The notes below the pieces were generated by a model. It had not been told where the DNA came from. It made no database searches and worked only from the letters and a program-made list of their open reading frames with translations. From contig JBLHWY010000002.1 of the NCBI GenBank assembly GCA_047629195.1, positions 1-64,000 on the forward strand: DNA of 64,000 nucleotides, read 5' to 3'. This DNA is from UBA4582 sp047629195. Its GTDB lineage: Bacteria; Pseudomonadota; Gammaproteobacteria; Pseudomonadales; Azotimanducaceae. The position numbers and the translations under genes are program-made. How positions within the stretch are numbered: the first letter of the stretch is position 1; every line of letters begins with the position of its first letter. Positions 1 through 8,638 of the stretch are shown one piece after another.

Positions 1-2060
1 AGAGTAATAGAAAAAGAAATACTATCCCCGTATATGATATCAACATCTTCAGAGATGGGTGTGAAGTTGTAGGCATCATTTTCCAGCACGCCTGTTGTAG
101 GAACTCCGGTAATTGTTGGTGCGTCGTTAGTATTGATAACATCAATTGAAAAAGTTTCCAACTGGGCTGAACTGTCAGCGGTGTCGATAACAGAAACAAT
201 GATATTTGAATAAATGCCAACATCGCTGTTGTCAGGTGTGCCGGTTAGCACGCCTGTGGATGAACTGAATGTTGCCCAGGTTGGCATTGCAGAAATCGAA
301 TAGGTCAGCGAATCACCAACGTCAACATCAGCCGCTAAAGGCACAAAGGAATACCGGGAATCTTCAAGCACAGTCGAAGGTGGCGTGCCTGAAATTGTAG
401 GTGCATCGTTCGTGTTAATCACGGACAAGGACAAGTTCTGCAGTGTGGCGTTGTCTGTTGCATCACTAGCGGTGATAGAAATGTTGGTTGTCGTTCCCAC
501 ATCGTCATTTGCGGGTGTGCCCGAAACTTCTCCAGTTGCTGTGTTAAGGGTTGCCCAGCTTGGCAGTTGAGTCGTAAGCACTTCGAAGCTGGCCGAGCCG
601 GTTGAGGCGAATGTAAATGTGTAGGGCGTGTCTTCCACTGCATTTGGAAATGTGCCACTTAGGGTAGGTGGTACATTTACAATGGTGAGATCAAAAGGCG
701 CCAGCACACTAAATTCGCCATCCAGGTCCGTTACCCGAATGAGCAGGTTCGTTAATGTTGTAACATCGGCGTCGCCTGGCGTGCCAGTAAGTTGTCCCGT
801 CGTTGTCGAAAAGCTCAGCCAGGCAGGTAGCGTCTGGTCAAGCGTTACCGAATAAGTAATCGTATCCTCGGTATCTACATCTGCCCCAATTGGGGCAAAC
901 AAATAAGCGCTGCTTTCAGTCACGCTGGTCGCGGGAGTCCCGGTAACGGTTGGTATATCATTTGTATTCGTGACGGTAACTGTGAATGGGGCTAGAGACG
1001 CTTGTTCATTCGAGCTGTCGGAAACTGTGATAATCAAATCGTTGTAAACGCCAACGTTATCATTTATCGGAGTGCCTGATAACTCGCCAGTGGCGCTATT
1101 AAAATTCGCCCACACTGGAGTTGACGAAATCGAGAAACTAAGATTATCTCCGACATCAATATCGTTCGCGTTGGGTTGAAATGAGTAAACCGCGTCTTCG
1201 AGAACACCTGTTGCTGGCGAGCCAGAAATTACAGGTGCATCATTCGTATTTATCACCTCAATAGTCAATCCACTAAGGACAACGGTTTCGTTGAGATCGC
1301 TGAGACTGATTTCGATGCCAGTATAAATATTCACATCAGAATTAGTTGGGATACCGGCTATGGTCCCTGTGGCTGAATCAAAGGCTGCCCAACTCGGCAG
1401 GTTGTTGACGGAAAAATTATTTCCTCCTGCGGAACTCGGTGTAAAACTGAAAGCACTATCTTCCATTGCGGCACCAGGCGTACCGCTGATCGATGGAGGG
1501 AGATTTGCAACTGTGAGCGAAAATGCCCCGAGGCTAGTTGTCACTTCACCATCGCTTACACTTATGACGATATTAGAGATCGAGCCGACATCGGCATCCT
1601 GCGGAATGCCTGATAACACTCCAGTTTGTGCATTAAACGACAACCAAGCTGGTAATGTCGCTGGTGAAATTGAGAAACTCAAGGTGGTGCCGGTATCTTC
1701 ATCGGTTGCAGAGGGTGCAAACTGATAAGCGCTACTTTCTGCAACTGTTGTTGCAGGCGAACCCGTTAGGACGGGGGCATCGTTTGTATTCTCGACTGTA
1801 ATAGCAAATGGCCCGAGTGTCGTGATTGAAAAACCATCTGAAACTGAAATGCTCGTTTGGTTTGTTACGCCTACGTCTGCGTTAACAGGTATCCCGCTTA
1901 TAGCGCCATTGGTCGCGTCAAATGAAGCCCAAGTGGGTAAATTGGCGACGTTAAACGAGAAACTTGTATCGTCTTCATCGATGACTGCGGGTGTGAATGA
2001 ATAGACAGCATCCTCGGTAGCGACGGACTCGGGTGATCCTGAAATCATGGGTGGAATCGG
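1..2060 (-). repeat. Tandem array of about 280-bp Ig-like repeat units inside the large lipoprotein gene
   Basis: Seven to eight diverged units recur about every 280 bases, with SG.P-type unit starts near 2045, 1765, 1490, 1230, 950, 670, 390 and 110. Conservation is seen at the protein level (GTP turns, DxD calcium-type positions, one W per unit) more than at the DNA level, so the units are old duplications and not a recent expansion. The array continues past the window edge. Confidence 0.75.
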
Positions 2061-3008
2061 TGCAATCGCGTTTCGCATCATCTGGAGAGATATCGTGGTG
2101 TTCGCAAGGTTCAGCGATGGAACCGCTAATTCTAGTACTTCGACAATGGCTGGTTGGTTCGCGATCGTTGCTGCGATTGTTTGCTGCGCAGCAAACAGTA
2201 TTTCCGGCGAACCTAGTTCGCCGCTGTTGAAACTCGCACCGGGGCCCAGTTCCCCATCGGGCGCAAAGCCATTGACTAGATCGGCAATAACGTCCTCTAG
2301 GGTTTCGTCCGTATTGACGAGCGAAATAAGCCCCGCATTAACTGAGGCAAGAAGAATTCCGGCTTGAACGAGAGGGTCAGCACTGGTAGTTGCAGGGCTC
2401 ACAAGATTGATATTTGGTACTGTGCTGATGTCAACTGGAAAGTCTATACCTAGTAGCATGGTAAGCTGCTCGGACATTTCGTTGTTGGCCTGTGCTAGAT
2501 TAGCCTCCGTGACACCTCCTAATTCTACTGAACGTGCGACGATGGCACTTGTAATTGGGTTGATGTTGACATCATTGATGTCTCTAGCATTAGCAGTAGC
2601 AGCCGATAGAGTTGAGATGTATGGCACGTTGTCACCAAATGTGATCAGTGCACCGGTATTGTTGGGATCTGGGCAGCCGGTCGGGAAATCGCATAGAAAT
2701 GTGCTACTTCCGTCGATTGCTGGGGTTATTTCTATTAGAACGGGACCGGTCTGGGTAAGTGGAAGTTCCAATGAAAATGAGCCATCTGCCTGCGTTATAT
2801 CTTCTGCAAGCACGGAGCGATCAGAAGGGACAAGTGCAGTGACAATTCCGCCTGAAATAATGCCAAGAAGTCCCGTGCCTGTGATCACGGGTGGTGGCTC
2901 GTTGAGCAAAGGATCAATAAAGGGAGCATCACCGCTGTCGCACCCAGTTAATGCGATTGAGGTCATGACAAGCATCCTTGCCATTGAAGTTCTCACTCTA
3001 TGTGTCAT
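1..3008 (-). CDS. Large cell-surface lipoprotein with tandem Ig-like (He_PIG/cadherin-like) repeats, C-terminus outside window
   Basis: The minus-strand frame is open from an ATG at 3008 to the window edge, at least 1,002 codons. The start is supported by an AAGG about 8 bases upstream and by a lipoprotein signal peptide ending in the lipobox LTGC (Cys23), so the mature protein should be lipid-anchored. Residues 24 to about 315 are non-repetitive. From about residue 318 onward there are units of about 93 residues with the recurring pattern SGTP...V.E...Y.F.P...D.D, a W near the middle and a TG.L.GTP turn, typical of putative-Ig/dystroglycan-type cadherin-like domains. Such proteins are usually adhesins or matrix proteins. 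It lies downstream of the exopolysaccharide genes on the same strand, which suits a biofilm role, but that is inference. Substrate and full length are unknown. Confidence 0.85.
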   Translation of the reverse strand, partial: MTHRVRTSMARMLVMTSIALTGCDSGDAPFIDPLLNEPPPVITGTGLLGIISGGIVTALVPSDRSVLAEDITQADGSFSLELPLTQTGPVLIEITPAIDGSSTFLCDFPTGCPDPNNTGALITFGDNVPYISTLSAATANARDINDVNINPITSAIVARSVELGGVTEANLAQANNEMSEQLTMLLGIDFPVDISTVPNINLVSPATTSADPLVQAGILLASVNAGLISLVNTDETLEDVIADLVNGFAPDGELGPGASFNSGELGSPEILFAAQQTIAATIANQPAIVEVLELAVPSLNLANTTISLQMMRNAIAPIPPMISGSPESVATEDAVYSFTPAVIDEDDTSFSFNVANLPTWASFDATNGAISGIPVNADVGVTNQTSISVSDGFSITTLGPFAITVENTNDAPVLTGSPATTVAESSAYQFAPSATDEDTGTTLSFSISPATLPAWLSFNAQTGVLSGIPQDADVGSISNIVISVSDGEVTTSLGAFSLTVANLPPSISGTPGAAMEDSAFSFTPSSAGGNNFSVNNLPSWAAFDSATGTIAGIPTNSDVNIYTGIEISLSDLNETVVLSGLTIEVINTNDAPVISGSPATGVLEDAVYSFQPNANDIDVGDNLSFSISSTPVWANFNSATGELSGTPINDNVGVYNDLIITVSDSSNEQASLAPFTVTVTNTNDIPTVTGTPATSVTESSAYLFAPIGADVDTEDTITYSVTLDQTLPAWLSFSTTTGQLTGTPGDADVTTLTNLLIRVTDLDGEFSVLAPFDLTIVNVPPTLSGTFPNAVEDTPYTFTFASTGSASFEVLTTQLPSWATLNTATGEVSGTPANDDVGTTTNISITASDATDNATLQNLSLSVINTNDAPTISGTPPSTVLEDSRYSFVPLAADVDVGDSLTYSISAMPTWATFSSSTGVLTGTPDNSDVGIYSNIIVSVIDTADSSAQLETFSIDVINTNDAPTITGVPTTGVLENDAYNFTPISEDVDIIYGDSISFSIT

Positions 3009-3177
3009 ATCGCTGCCTTTTCCCTAAGCTATATCAGTCAAAAATATTTGATATTCATTGTACACGGTTCGGTATTATTGTCTTGTAAGCGTCTATAGTG
3101 AAATGCCATCTTTTAGCAGGTATTTTATGTTCAAATGAAATTTTGTTAAAGGGATGGTGTTTGCCCTTCGATGTTTT

Positions 3178-4212
3178 CTATATTGTTTTAAGCCATCGGT
3201 CATAGCTAGAAAATGTTATCTCTGTGTAATTAGATGCCCAATCGAGATAGTGGAGAAGGCTTTCTTCGGAGCGTGCGCTGAAATTTTTGTTATGCCCAAT
3301 AGCAACAATCGGAATCGTTCCATCAAAGTCCTTAAATCGATCCATATATCTCTCTGTGACTTCAATCATAGCCCATGCGGGTAATGTGGAAAAATCAAGC
3401 ATGACCGTCCCGAGGTTAGCGATTTTGGCCAGCTTTCCTCTAAAAGTCTGGAATGCGGTATTGGGCCCAGCATAGCTGCCAGAGCAGCTTGCTGGGAATT
3501 GCGCTTCAGATTTGTGTTCTTTCAGCGCTTGAGAATGCGCGCGCAAGCCGATTTGTTGCGTTGCAATGGGGACTTCGATCATCTTGCCCGTCAAAGTTTC
3601 GGTACATATATCATCAGAAATTGACCAGTAAGGTAGATTGGGTGTCTTTCTAAAGTCGAACCAATCGCCTTTTGAAGGGTTAAAAGCGCCAGGTGCTACA
3701 GTTGAGTCGATAGTGAAACCAGCTTTTGAGAGTCCTTGTAATACCTTTTTACTGGGTTGCATTGCCCAGCCCCCCGCTCGAAAGATGGAGGAATTCGCAT
3801 TCGCTTGGTTCAGAAATGGGGCTAGATACTCTAAGCCTTGCTCGATACATGCAGCAATTTCATTTGTATCGAGGTCGCCGATTCGCCATTTGTCAAATGC
3901 TAAGCTCCAATCATTACCGTTTTGAAGTGCCGTCATCCATTGCGGGTGTAGGTGCAACTCCAATTTGTGACCGTTTTGCTGCAGTTTAGTTAATTGAGCG
4001 GCAATACTAGGGTATTGAGCCTGAATAGGAGTGGATCTTGTGCCGCTAAACTCTGCCAGTTCGAGTGTCTCGACAAATAACGTCAGCGGCGCATTCACCT
4101 TCTCCAGCAAAGAGGCGCATCGGTCGGTTGGGTCGATGAGACACTTATCGATACAGCCAGAGCCGTTACCAAAGAGTTCGTAGTCGAGCGTAAAGATTAA
4201 GTGATATTTCAA
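3178..4212 (-). CDS. Polysaccharide deacetylase-family (NodB-like) protein
   Basis: 344 residues. The N-terminus FTLDYELFG resembles the first NodB motif (Asp-containing), ELHLHPQW resembles the zinc-binding His motif, and FRAGGWAMQP resembles the third motif near the catalytic groove. The family removes N- or O-acetyl groups from polysaccharides with a divalent metal. No signal peptide is seen, so it may act on cytoplasmic lipid-linked intermediates. The start is a TTG codon; no in-frame ATG lies nearby. It follows the UDP-ManNAc dehydrogenase gene by 44 bases on the same strand and probably belongs to the exopolysaccharide transcription unit. The exact substrate cannot be read from the sequence. 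Confidence 0.75.
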   Translation of the reverse strand: MKYHLIFTLDYELFGNGSGCIDKCLIDPTDRCASLLEKVNAPLTLFVETLELAEFSGTRSTPIQAQYPSIAAQLTKLQQNGHKLELHLHPQWMTALQNGNDWSLAFDKWRIGDLDTNEIAACIEQGLEYLAPFLNQANANSSIFRAGGWAMQPSKKVLQGLSKAGFTIDSTVAPGAFNPSKGDWFDFRKTPNLPYWSISDDICTETLTGKMIEVPIATQQIGLRAHSQALKEHKSEAQFPASCSGSYAGPNTAFQTFRGKLAKIANLGTVMLDFSTLPAWAMIEVTERYMDRFKDFDGTIPIVAIGHNKNFSARSEESLLHYLDWASNYTEITFSSYDRWLKTI

Positions 4213-4256
4213 ATCCAGACCTGCATTCTACTGGTAGGGTGTCAGGAGCTTCTGCT

Positions 4257-5525
4257 TTATGGTATCCAAATACCGCGTGTGTCTACGACCACTTTTCCGG
4301 CACTGGAGGGATTGAATCTTCTAAATTCCCGATGATCAACGAGTAATAAGTAGACATCTGCGGTCAGTAAGGCTTGCTCTGTCGATTCCAGTTTTAGTTT
4401 CGAAGAGGCGAGGTTATCTGGTAATTCAGATATATTTGGTTCGATACCTAACACTGTGCCATGATGCGTTTCGGCCAGTGTTTGGGCTATTCTCAACGCG
4501 GGACTTTCTCTTAGGTCGTCAATGTCTGCTTTGAAGGCGAGTCCAAAACAGGCAATGGTGATAGTCTCTGGGGTCTTGTTCGGGTTATTCGCTAGAATAT
4601 TCTCAACCGAGGCTTGGACTTTCTCAATGACCCAGTTTGGCTTGTTGTCATTGATGGCTCTTGCAGCCTGCATGAGAGGTGTTTTGTCTCGCGATTGACT
4701 GATGATGAACCAGGGATCAACCGCAATGCAATGTCCTCCAACGCCCGGGCCGGGCTGCAATATATTAATACGTGGGTGGCGATTGGCGAGTTGGATAAGC
4801 TCCCAAACATCAATCCCTGTGGCATCGCATACAACTGAGAGTTCGTTCGCAAAGGCTATGCTTACATCACGGGCCGCGTTTTCAGTGAGCTTACACATTT
4901 CGGCGGTCTTCGCATCAGTTTCGACACACTCACCCCTGACAAAAGTTTGATATAGGTTTTTTGCGGCTTCAGTACATTTGGGAGTGATACCACCAATAAC
5001 CCTATCGTTGTGTACTAGCTCGTACATTACTTGTCCCGGGAGTACTCGTTCGGGGCAATGTGCGACGCGTATATCTGAAGACTCTCCCGAACTATGGGGA
5101 AAGGTTAAATCGGGTCGTTCAGCCTCTAACCAGATTGACAGTTTCTCGGTTGTGCCAACAGGGGACGTCGACTCTAGAATAACGAGGTCTCCTTTCTTCA
5201 AGACAGGCGCAATTGATTTCGCAGCCTCTTGGATATAAGTCAGATCTGGCTCGTGGTCGTCCTTGAATGGTGTTGGCACCGCAATCAAAAAGGCGTCTGC
5301 AGGCTCTGGTATCAAACTAGCTCGCAGGTAGCCTCTTGTCACAGCGGCATGCACAGCAACATCGAGTTCTGGCTCAACGATATGGATCTTGCCTTGGTTT
5401 ATTGTTGCAACTGCCGCCTCATTGACGTCAATGCCAAGCACAGATATTTTTTGCGTGGCCAATGCTGCTGCTGTGGGTAAACCTATGTAGCCGAGTCCGA
5501 TAACCGAAGCGTTCTTAAATTTCAT
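4257..5525 (-). CDS. wecC: UDP-N-acetyl-D-mannosamine dehydrogenase (UDP-sugar 6-dehydrogenase family)
   Basis: 422 residues, the normal family length. The N-terminal Rossmann motif GLGYIGLPTAAA (residues 10-21) binds NAD; the catalytic cysteine is C266 in GPGVGGHCIAVDPWF. The enzyme oxidises UDP-ManNAc in two NAD-dependent steps to UDP-ManNAcA, a precursor for acidic polysaccharides. The overall sequence fits WecC better than UDP-glucose dehydrogenase, but the exact hexosamine is inferred. No wecB epimerase partner is in the window. No clear ribosome-binding site precedes the ATG. It sits between asnB and the deacetylase gene in the exopolysaccharide locus. Confidence 0.88.
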   Translation of the reverse strand: MKFKNASVIGLGYIGLPTAAALATQKISVLGIDVNEAAVATINQGKIHIVEPELDVAVHAAVTRGYLRASLIPEPADAFLIAVPTPFKDDHEPDLTYIQEAAKSIAPVLKKGDLVILESTSPVGTTEKLSIWLEAERPDLTFPHSSGESSDIRVAHCPERVLPGQVMYELVHNDRVIGGITPKCTEAAKNLYQTFVRGECVETDAKTAEMCKLTENAARDVSIAFANELSVVCDATGIDVWELIQLANRHPRINILQPGPGVGGHCIAVDPWFIISQSRDKTPLMQAARAINDNKPNWVIEKVQASVENILANNPNKTPETITIACFGLAFKADIDDLRESPALRIAQTLAETHHGTVLGIEPNISELPDNLASSKLKLESTEQALLTADVYLLLVDHREFRRFNPSSAGKVVVDTRGIWIP

Positions 5526-5636
5526 AATATAAAATCTTACGTGGTGGGAGGTACATGGATAATTGGCTTATCAAGCCGCCTCCAGATGAATGTAATTGAG
5601 CGGACGCCTTGTTGGGTGACCTCTCATTTAGGTGCA

Positions 5637-7490
5637 CTATAGATAATTTTCCATCCATAAGCTAAGGGTTAGGAGGGCGAATAACTGCCTCGAATAATCC
5701 CGTTGACCTGATAGGTGTCTCTGCCAAATTGTTTGGATGCCTTGGCTATCCAATGTGCTGTTTATCGTTAAATTTGGCGCTAGTAAATGTGCTTCCATGT
5801 AGTCTTTCCATGTGGTTTTACACCAGAGCCCAAAAGGAACTTGAAACCCTTGCTTCGGCCGTTCAATGATCTCGCGGGGAAGAAAGTCTTTAGCCATCTC
5901 TCTGTGTGCAATTTTGGTCCTCCGTAGCGAAGCTTTATATCGTAGGGGTAAGTTCTCTACAAACTGAACGACGTTAGGGTCTAACATTGGAACTCTAACT
6001 TCTAAAGCATAGTTCATGGAAACCTTATCGCTGTAGAGCAGTAGATCATCGGCAAGGTTCATGCGTGAATCTATGCGCATCATTCGCTCAGCGGGTTCAA
6101 TGTCAGCGTTATTCGCGAGGAGATCTAGCCAATAATTGATCGAGCCAGTTTGTGGGCCCGAGCTTACACCTAGTAAATTAAGTTCTTTGGGAGTGAAAAG
6201 TGCGTAAGCTTTAGCAAATCGAGCGCTGTCGTCAGGCTGACCAAGACAAGCAAGCCCCCGTCTGATGGCGTCATTCCGTGTTAGGGACGATAATTTCCCA
6301 GCGCCACTAAAAGGCTTTGATTTCAGCATGGGTAGCATTTTCAATACGAGCTCGATTTGGTAGCGGCGGTAACCGCCCCATGGCTCATCGTTGCCTTGGC
6401 CTGAAAGAACGACCGTCGCACTCTTTTTTGCGAGCTCTGTAAGGTACCACATTGGCATAATAGAAGTTGTGCCGAGAGGTTCTTCTACAGAACGTACAAT
6501 ATCTTCAAGAGAATCAATTAGTTTCGTGGGGTCAACGGTCGTCGCTTCATGCCGGATGCCGAGAATACGGGCTGTTTCAGCAGCGCCATCTATCTCGCAC
6601 TCTTCGTGCTGGCTGCCAAACCCCACAGTATGACTGGTGATGTCGCTGGAATGTTCTCTAGCGAATGCGGCGATAACAGCGGAATCAATGCCGGCCGATA
6701 ACAATATGCCGACGGGGACATCCGAAATCAATTGCTGTTTTACTGCCTGAGATAGTTCAGTGCGATAACCCTGCACGGCATCTTTGAAGGAGCCTTGAAA
6801 CCGGGTGAAGCTCGGTTTGACAAAAGGGCGTACATCCAGTTTATTTTCAGCAAGGTCGAAAGTTGCCAAATGACCTGGTTGCAATCTACTAACACCGTTG
6901 ACTAGCGTGTCTGGTGAAGGCACGTACCGGAGGTTTAGAAAACACTCTAGCGCATTCTTATTTAGTGTGGTCTCATTTTCTTGCCGACTGGCCAACACTG
7001 GCTTCAGTTCTGAGGAAAAAGTCAACGAGGACCCAGCAGCGCTGAAGTAAATGGGCTTGATGCCAAATGGGTCTCTGGCAATGTAAATCAGATTTTCTAG
7101 CGAATCAAATATAGCAAAAGCGTACATGCCATTTATGTCATTGAGAGCCTGGTCTATCCCAAATGCAGCAATATATTCGAGCAATGTTTCGGTATCAGAA
7201 GTTCCACGGAAAGTGGATGAAAGTTTTTTTCGAAGCTCGAAGTGATTGTAAATTTCCCCATTGAAGGTAATCCACCAACGTTGGTCTTTCGATGCCATGG
7301 GCTGATGACCTGAAGCAGACAAGTCCTGTATGGCTAAGCGTGTGTGTACAAATGTGATCGGGTGACTTTGCGTTGAGGCCGCAATACGCTCAAATCCATT
7401 TGAATCAGGTCCACGATGATCTAGCAACGCCATTACGTTGGAGAGTAAGTTGTCATCTACGTATCGAGTAGAACCAAATATACCGCACAT
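5637..7490 (-). CDS. asnB: Asparagine synthase-type glutamine amidotransferase, exosortase locus type
   Basis: 617 residues. I chose the ATG at 7490 because it exposes the catalytic cysteine as residue 2 (MCGIFGS), as required for class II glutamine amidotransferases; an upstream in-frame start would mask it. Residues 2 to about 210 are the glutaminase domain. The synthetase half has the ATP pyrophosphatase loop LLSAGIDSA (usual SGGxDS with one Gly to Ala). Relatives linked to exosortase A are thought to amidate a sugar acid in the exopolysaccharide and not to make asparagine. The start lies 11 bases after the stop of the upstream toroid gene. A role in amidating a uronic acid such as ManNAcA from the neighbouring dehydrogenase is plausible but inferred. 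Confidence 0.88.
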   Translation of the reverse strand: MCGIFGSTRYVDDNLLSNVMALLDHRGPDSNGFERIAASTQSHPITFVHTRLAIQDLSASGHQPMASKDQRWWITFNGEIYNHFELRKKLSSTFRGTSDTETLLEYIAAFGIDQALNDINGMYAFAIFDSLENLIYIARDPFGIKPIYFSAAGSSLTFSSELKPVLASRQENETTLNKNALECFLNLRYVPSPDTLVNGVSRLQPGHLATFDLAENKLDVRPFVKPSFTRFQGSFKDAVQGYRTELSQAVKQQLISDVPVGILLSAGIDSAVIAAFAREHSSDITSHTVGFGSQHEECEIDGAAETARILGIRHEATTVDPTKLIDSLEDIVRSVEEPLGTTSIMPMWYLTELAKKSATVVLSGQGNDEPWGGYRRYQIELVLKMLPMLKSKPFSGAGKLSSLTRNDAIRRGLACLGQPDDSARFAKAYALFTPKELNLLGVSSGPQTGSINYWLDLLANNADIEPAERMMRIDSRMNLADDLLLYSDKVSMNYALEVRVPMLDPNVVQFVENLPLRYKASLRRTKIAHREMAKDFLPREIIERPKQGFQVPFGLWCKTTWKDYMEAHLLAPNLTINSTLDSQGIQTIWQRHLSGQRDYSRQLFALLTLSLWMENYL

Positions 7491-7501
7491 ATCTCGTTGC
7501 C

Positions 7502-8638
7502 TTAAATAAGTTTGTTCAGTCTTGCTTCTGAGTATAGGTAAGGCGTGATTCCCCAACGAGAAAAATTCTTACCCCATCGTCGCCCGAGAAGGTCTAATTT
7601 GCTGCTCCATACACCTTGATGAAAAAAATTGGATTTGACGACCTTACTCAGTTCCTTAGCTTTACTGACTTCATTCATATCGATCAGAATTCCGAGGTAC
7701 TCAGCTTGATCATACAAATCCCACATGAAGGGGTCTTTTATATCTCTCTGCGTAAAGCGTTTAACAAGGCCCATATTTTCATCAAAAAAATTATCATCAA
7801 TATACCGTTTCCCCATGATGATAGTGTCGGAAACCATCGCGCGAATTTCATCGTCGAGTTTTGATGCTTTGATTAGATTCTTCAGAACAAAACAACTGTG
7901 AAAACAATCGATAAAGTTGCCAGGGAGGCTGTCTGCATAATAAAACCAGCTGCCATCTTCTTGCTGTTGGCTTATGACATATTGCGCAATTCTTCGTGCT
8001 CGACTCCTAGCCTGATCGCAATGATCTTTGTTTTCTAAGCCATGCAGGCAATAAGCATAGCAAGCATACGAGTTCGCATTAATGACAATTCTGGGCTCTT
8101 CTAAGGGGGCGTATGATAGCGCAAGACCGGTATCGTCGTCATGCAAGATGAACAGGCTTTCGAGAAAGACCCAGGTCTTCTGAAAATGTTCTCTCGCTTC
8201 TTGTTCACATTCATCGAATTGCATTAACTTGCGCAGTGCTTCCATTGCATAAGGTGTATGCGTGATGAATGGAACGTTCTCATTATATAGACCATTTTTG
8301 GACATCCATGGAAACCCTAATCCCCATGCCGCACCAACATCTTTATCAAGAGGGACAGCAGTGCTCATTAATTCTTGTAGCGCCTTACTAGGGTCTTCTA
8401 ATGAATCAGCACTGAGGATCTCTTGCGCAACACTAATCGGATAGTTACGTGGTTTTATCCCCAGCACGCGCCGAAGTGTCATCGGAAAGAGCCAGTCGAC
8501 TAGCACTGTGAGGGCAGCCAATATTTTCCCTGACAATTTACCGCGATAAAACGCAGTTCGAATGGCAACACCATTTGGTCCCATCCATGGATCGTATGGA
8601 TCATAACTAGGGTTTAAGAAACTTTGATTACTCTTCAT
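7502..8638 (-). CDS. Alpha/alpha-toroid protein of the exopolysaccharide locus, function unknown
   Basis: 378 residues from the ATG at 8638, which overlaps the exosortase stop as ATGA, so translation is probably coupled. An in-frame start 4 codons upstream is also possible. The central part has aromatic-rich repeats (QQEDGSWFYY, FIDCFHSCFVLKNL) typical of alpha/alpha-barrel proteins such as polysaccharide lyases, epimerases and squalene-cyclase-like folds. I see no signal peptide. A hydrolase, lyase or uronate epimerase acting on the polysaccharide is possible. I do not recognise catalytic residues, so the function is open. It lies between xrtA and asnB on the same strand. Confidence 0.75.
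   Translation of the reverse strand: MKSNQSFLNPSYDPYDPWMGPNGVAIRTAFYRGKLSGKILAALTVLVDWLFPMTLRRVLGIKPRNYPISVAQEILSADSLEDPSKALQELMSTAVPLDKDVGAAWGLGFPWMSKNGLYNENVPFITHTPYAMEALRKLMQFDECEQEAREHFQKTWVFLESLFILHDDDTGLALSYAPLEEPRIVINANSYACYAYCLHGLENKDHCDQARSRARRIAQYVISQQQEDGSWFYYADSLPGNFIDCFHSCFVLKNLIKASKLDDEIRAMVSDTIIMGKRYIDDNFFDENMGLVKRFTQRDIKDPFMWDLYDQAEYLGILIDMNEVSKAKELSKVVKSNFFHQGVWSSKLDLLGRRWGKNFSRWGITPYLYSEARLNKLI

Noticed and set aside
2407..3027. A 206-codon open frame on the plus strand
   Set aside because: It is antisense to the signal peptide and early part of the large lipoprotein gene, which has a proper start, ribosome-binding site, lipobox and repeat domains; the plus-strand frame has no ribosome-binding site or homology.
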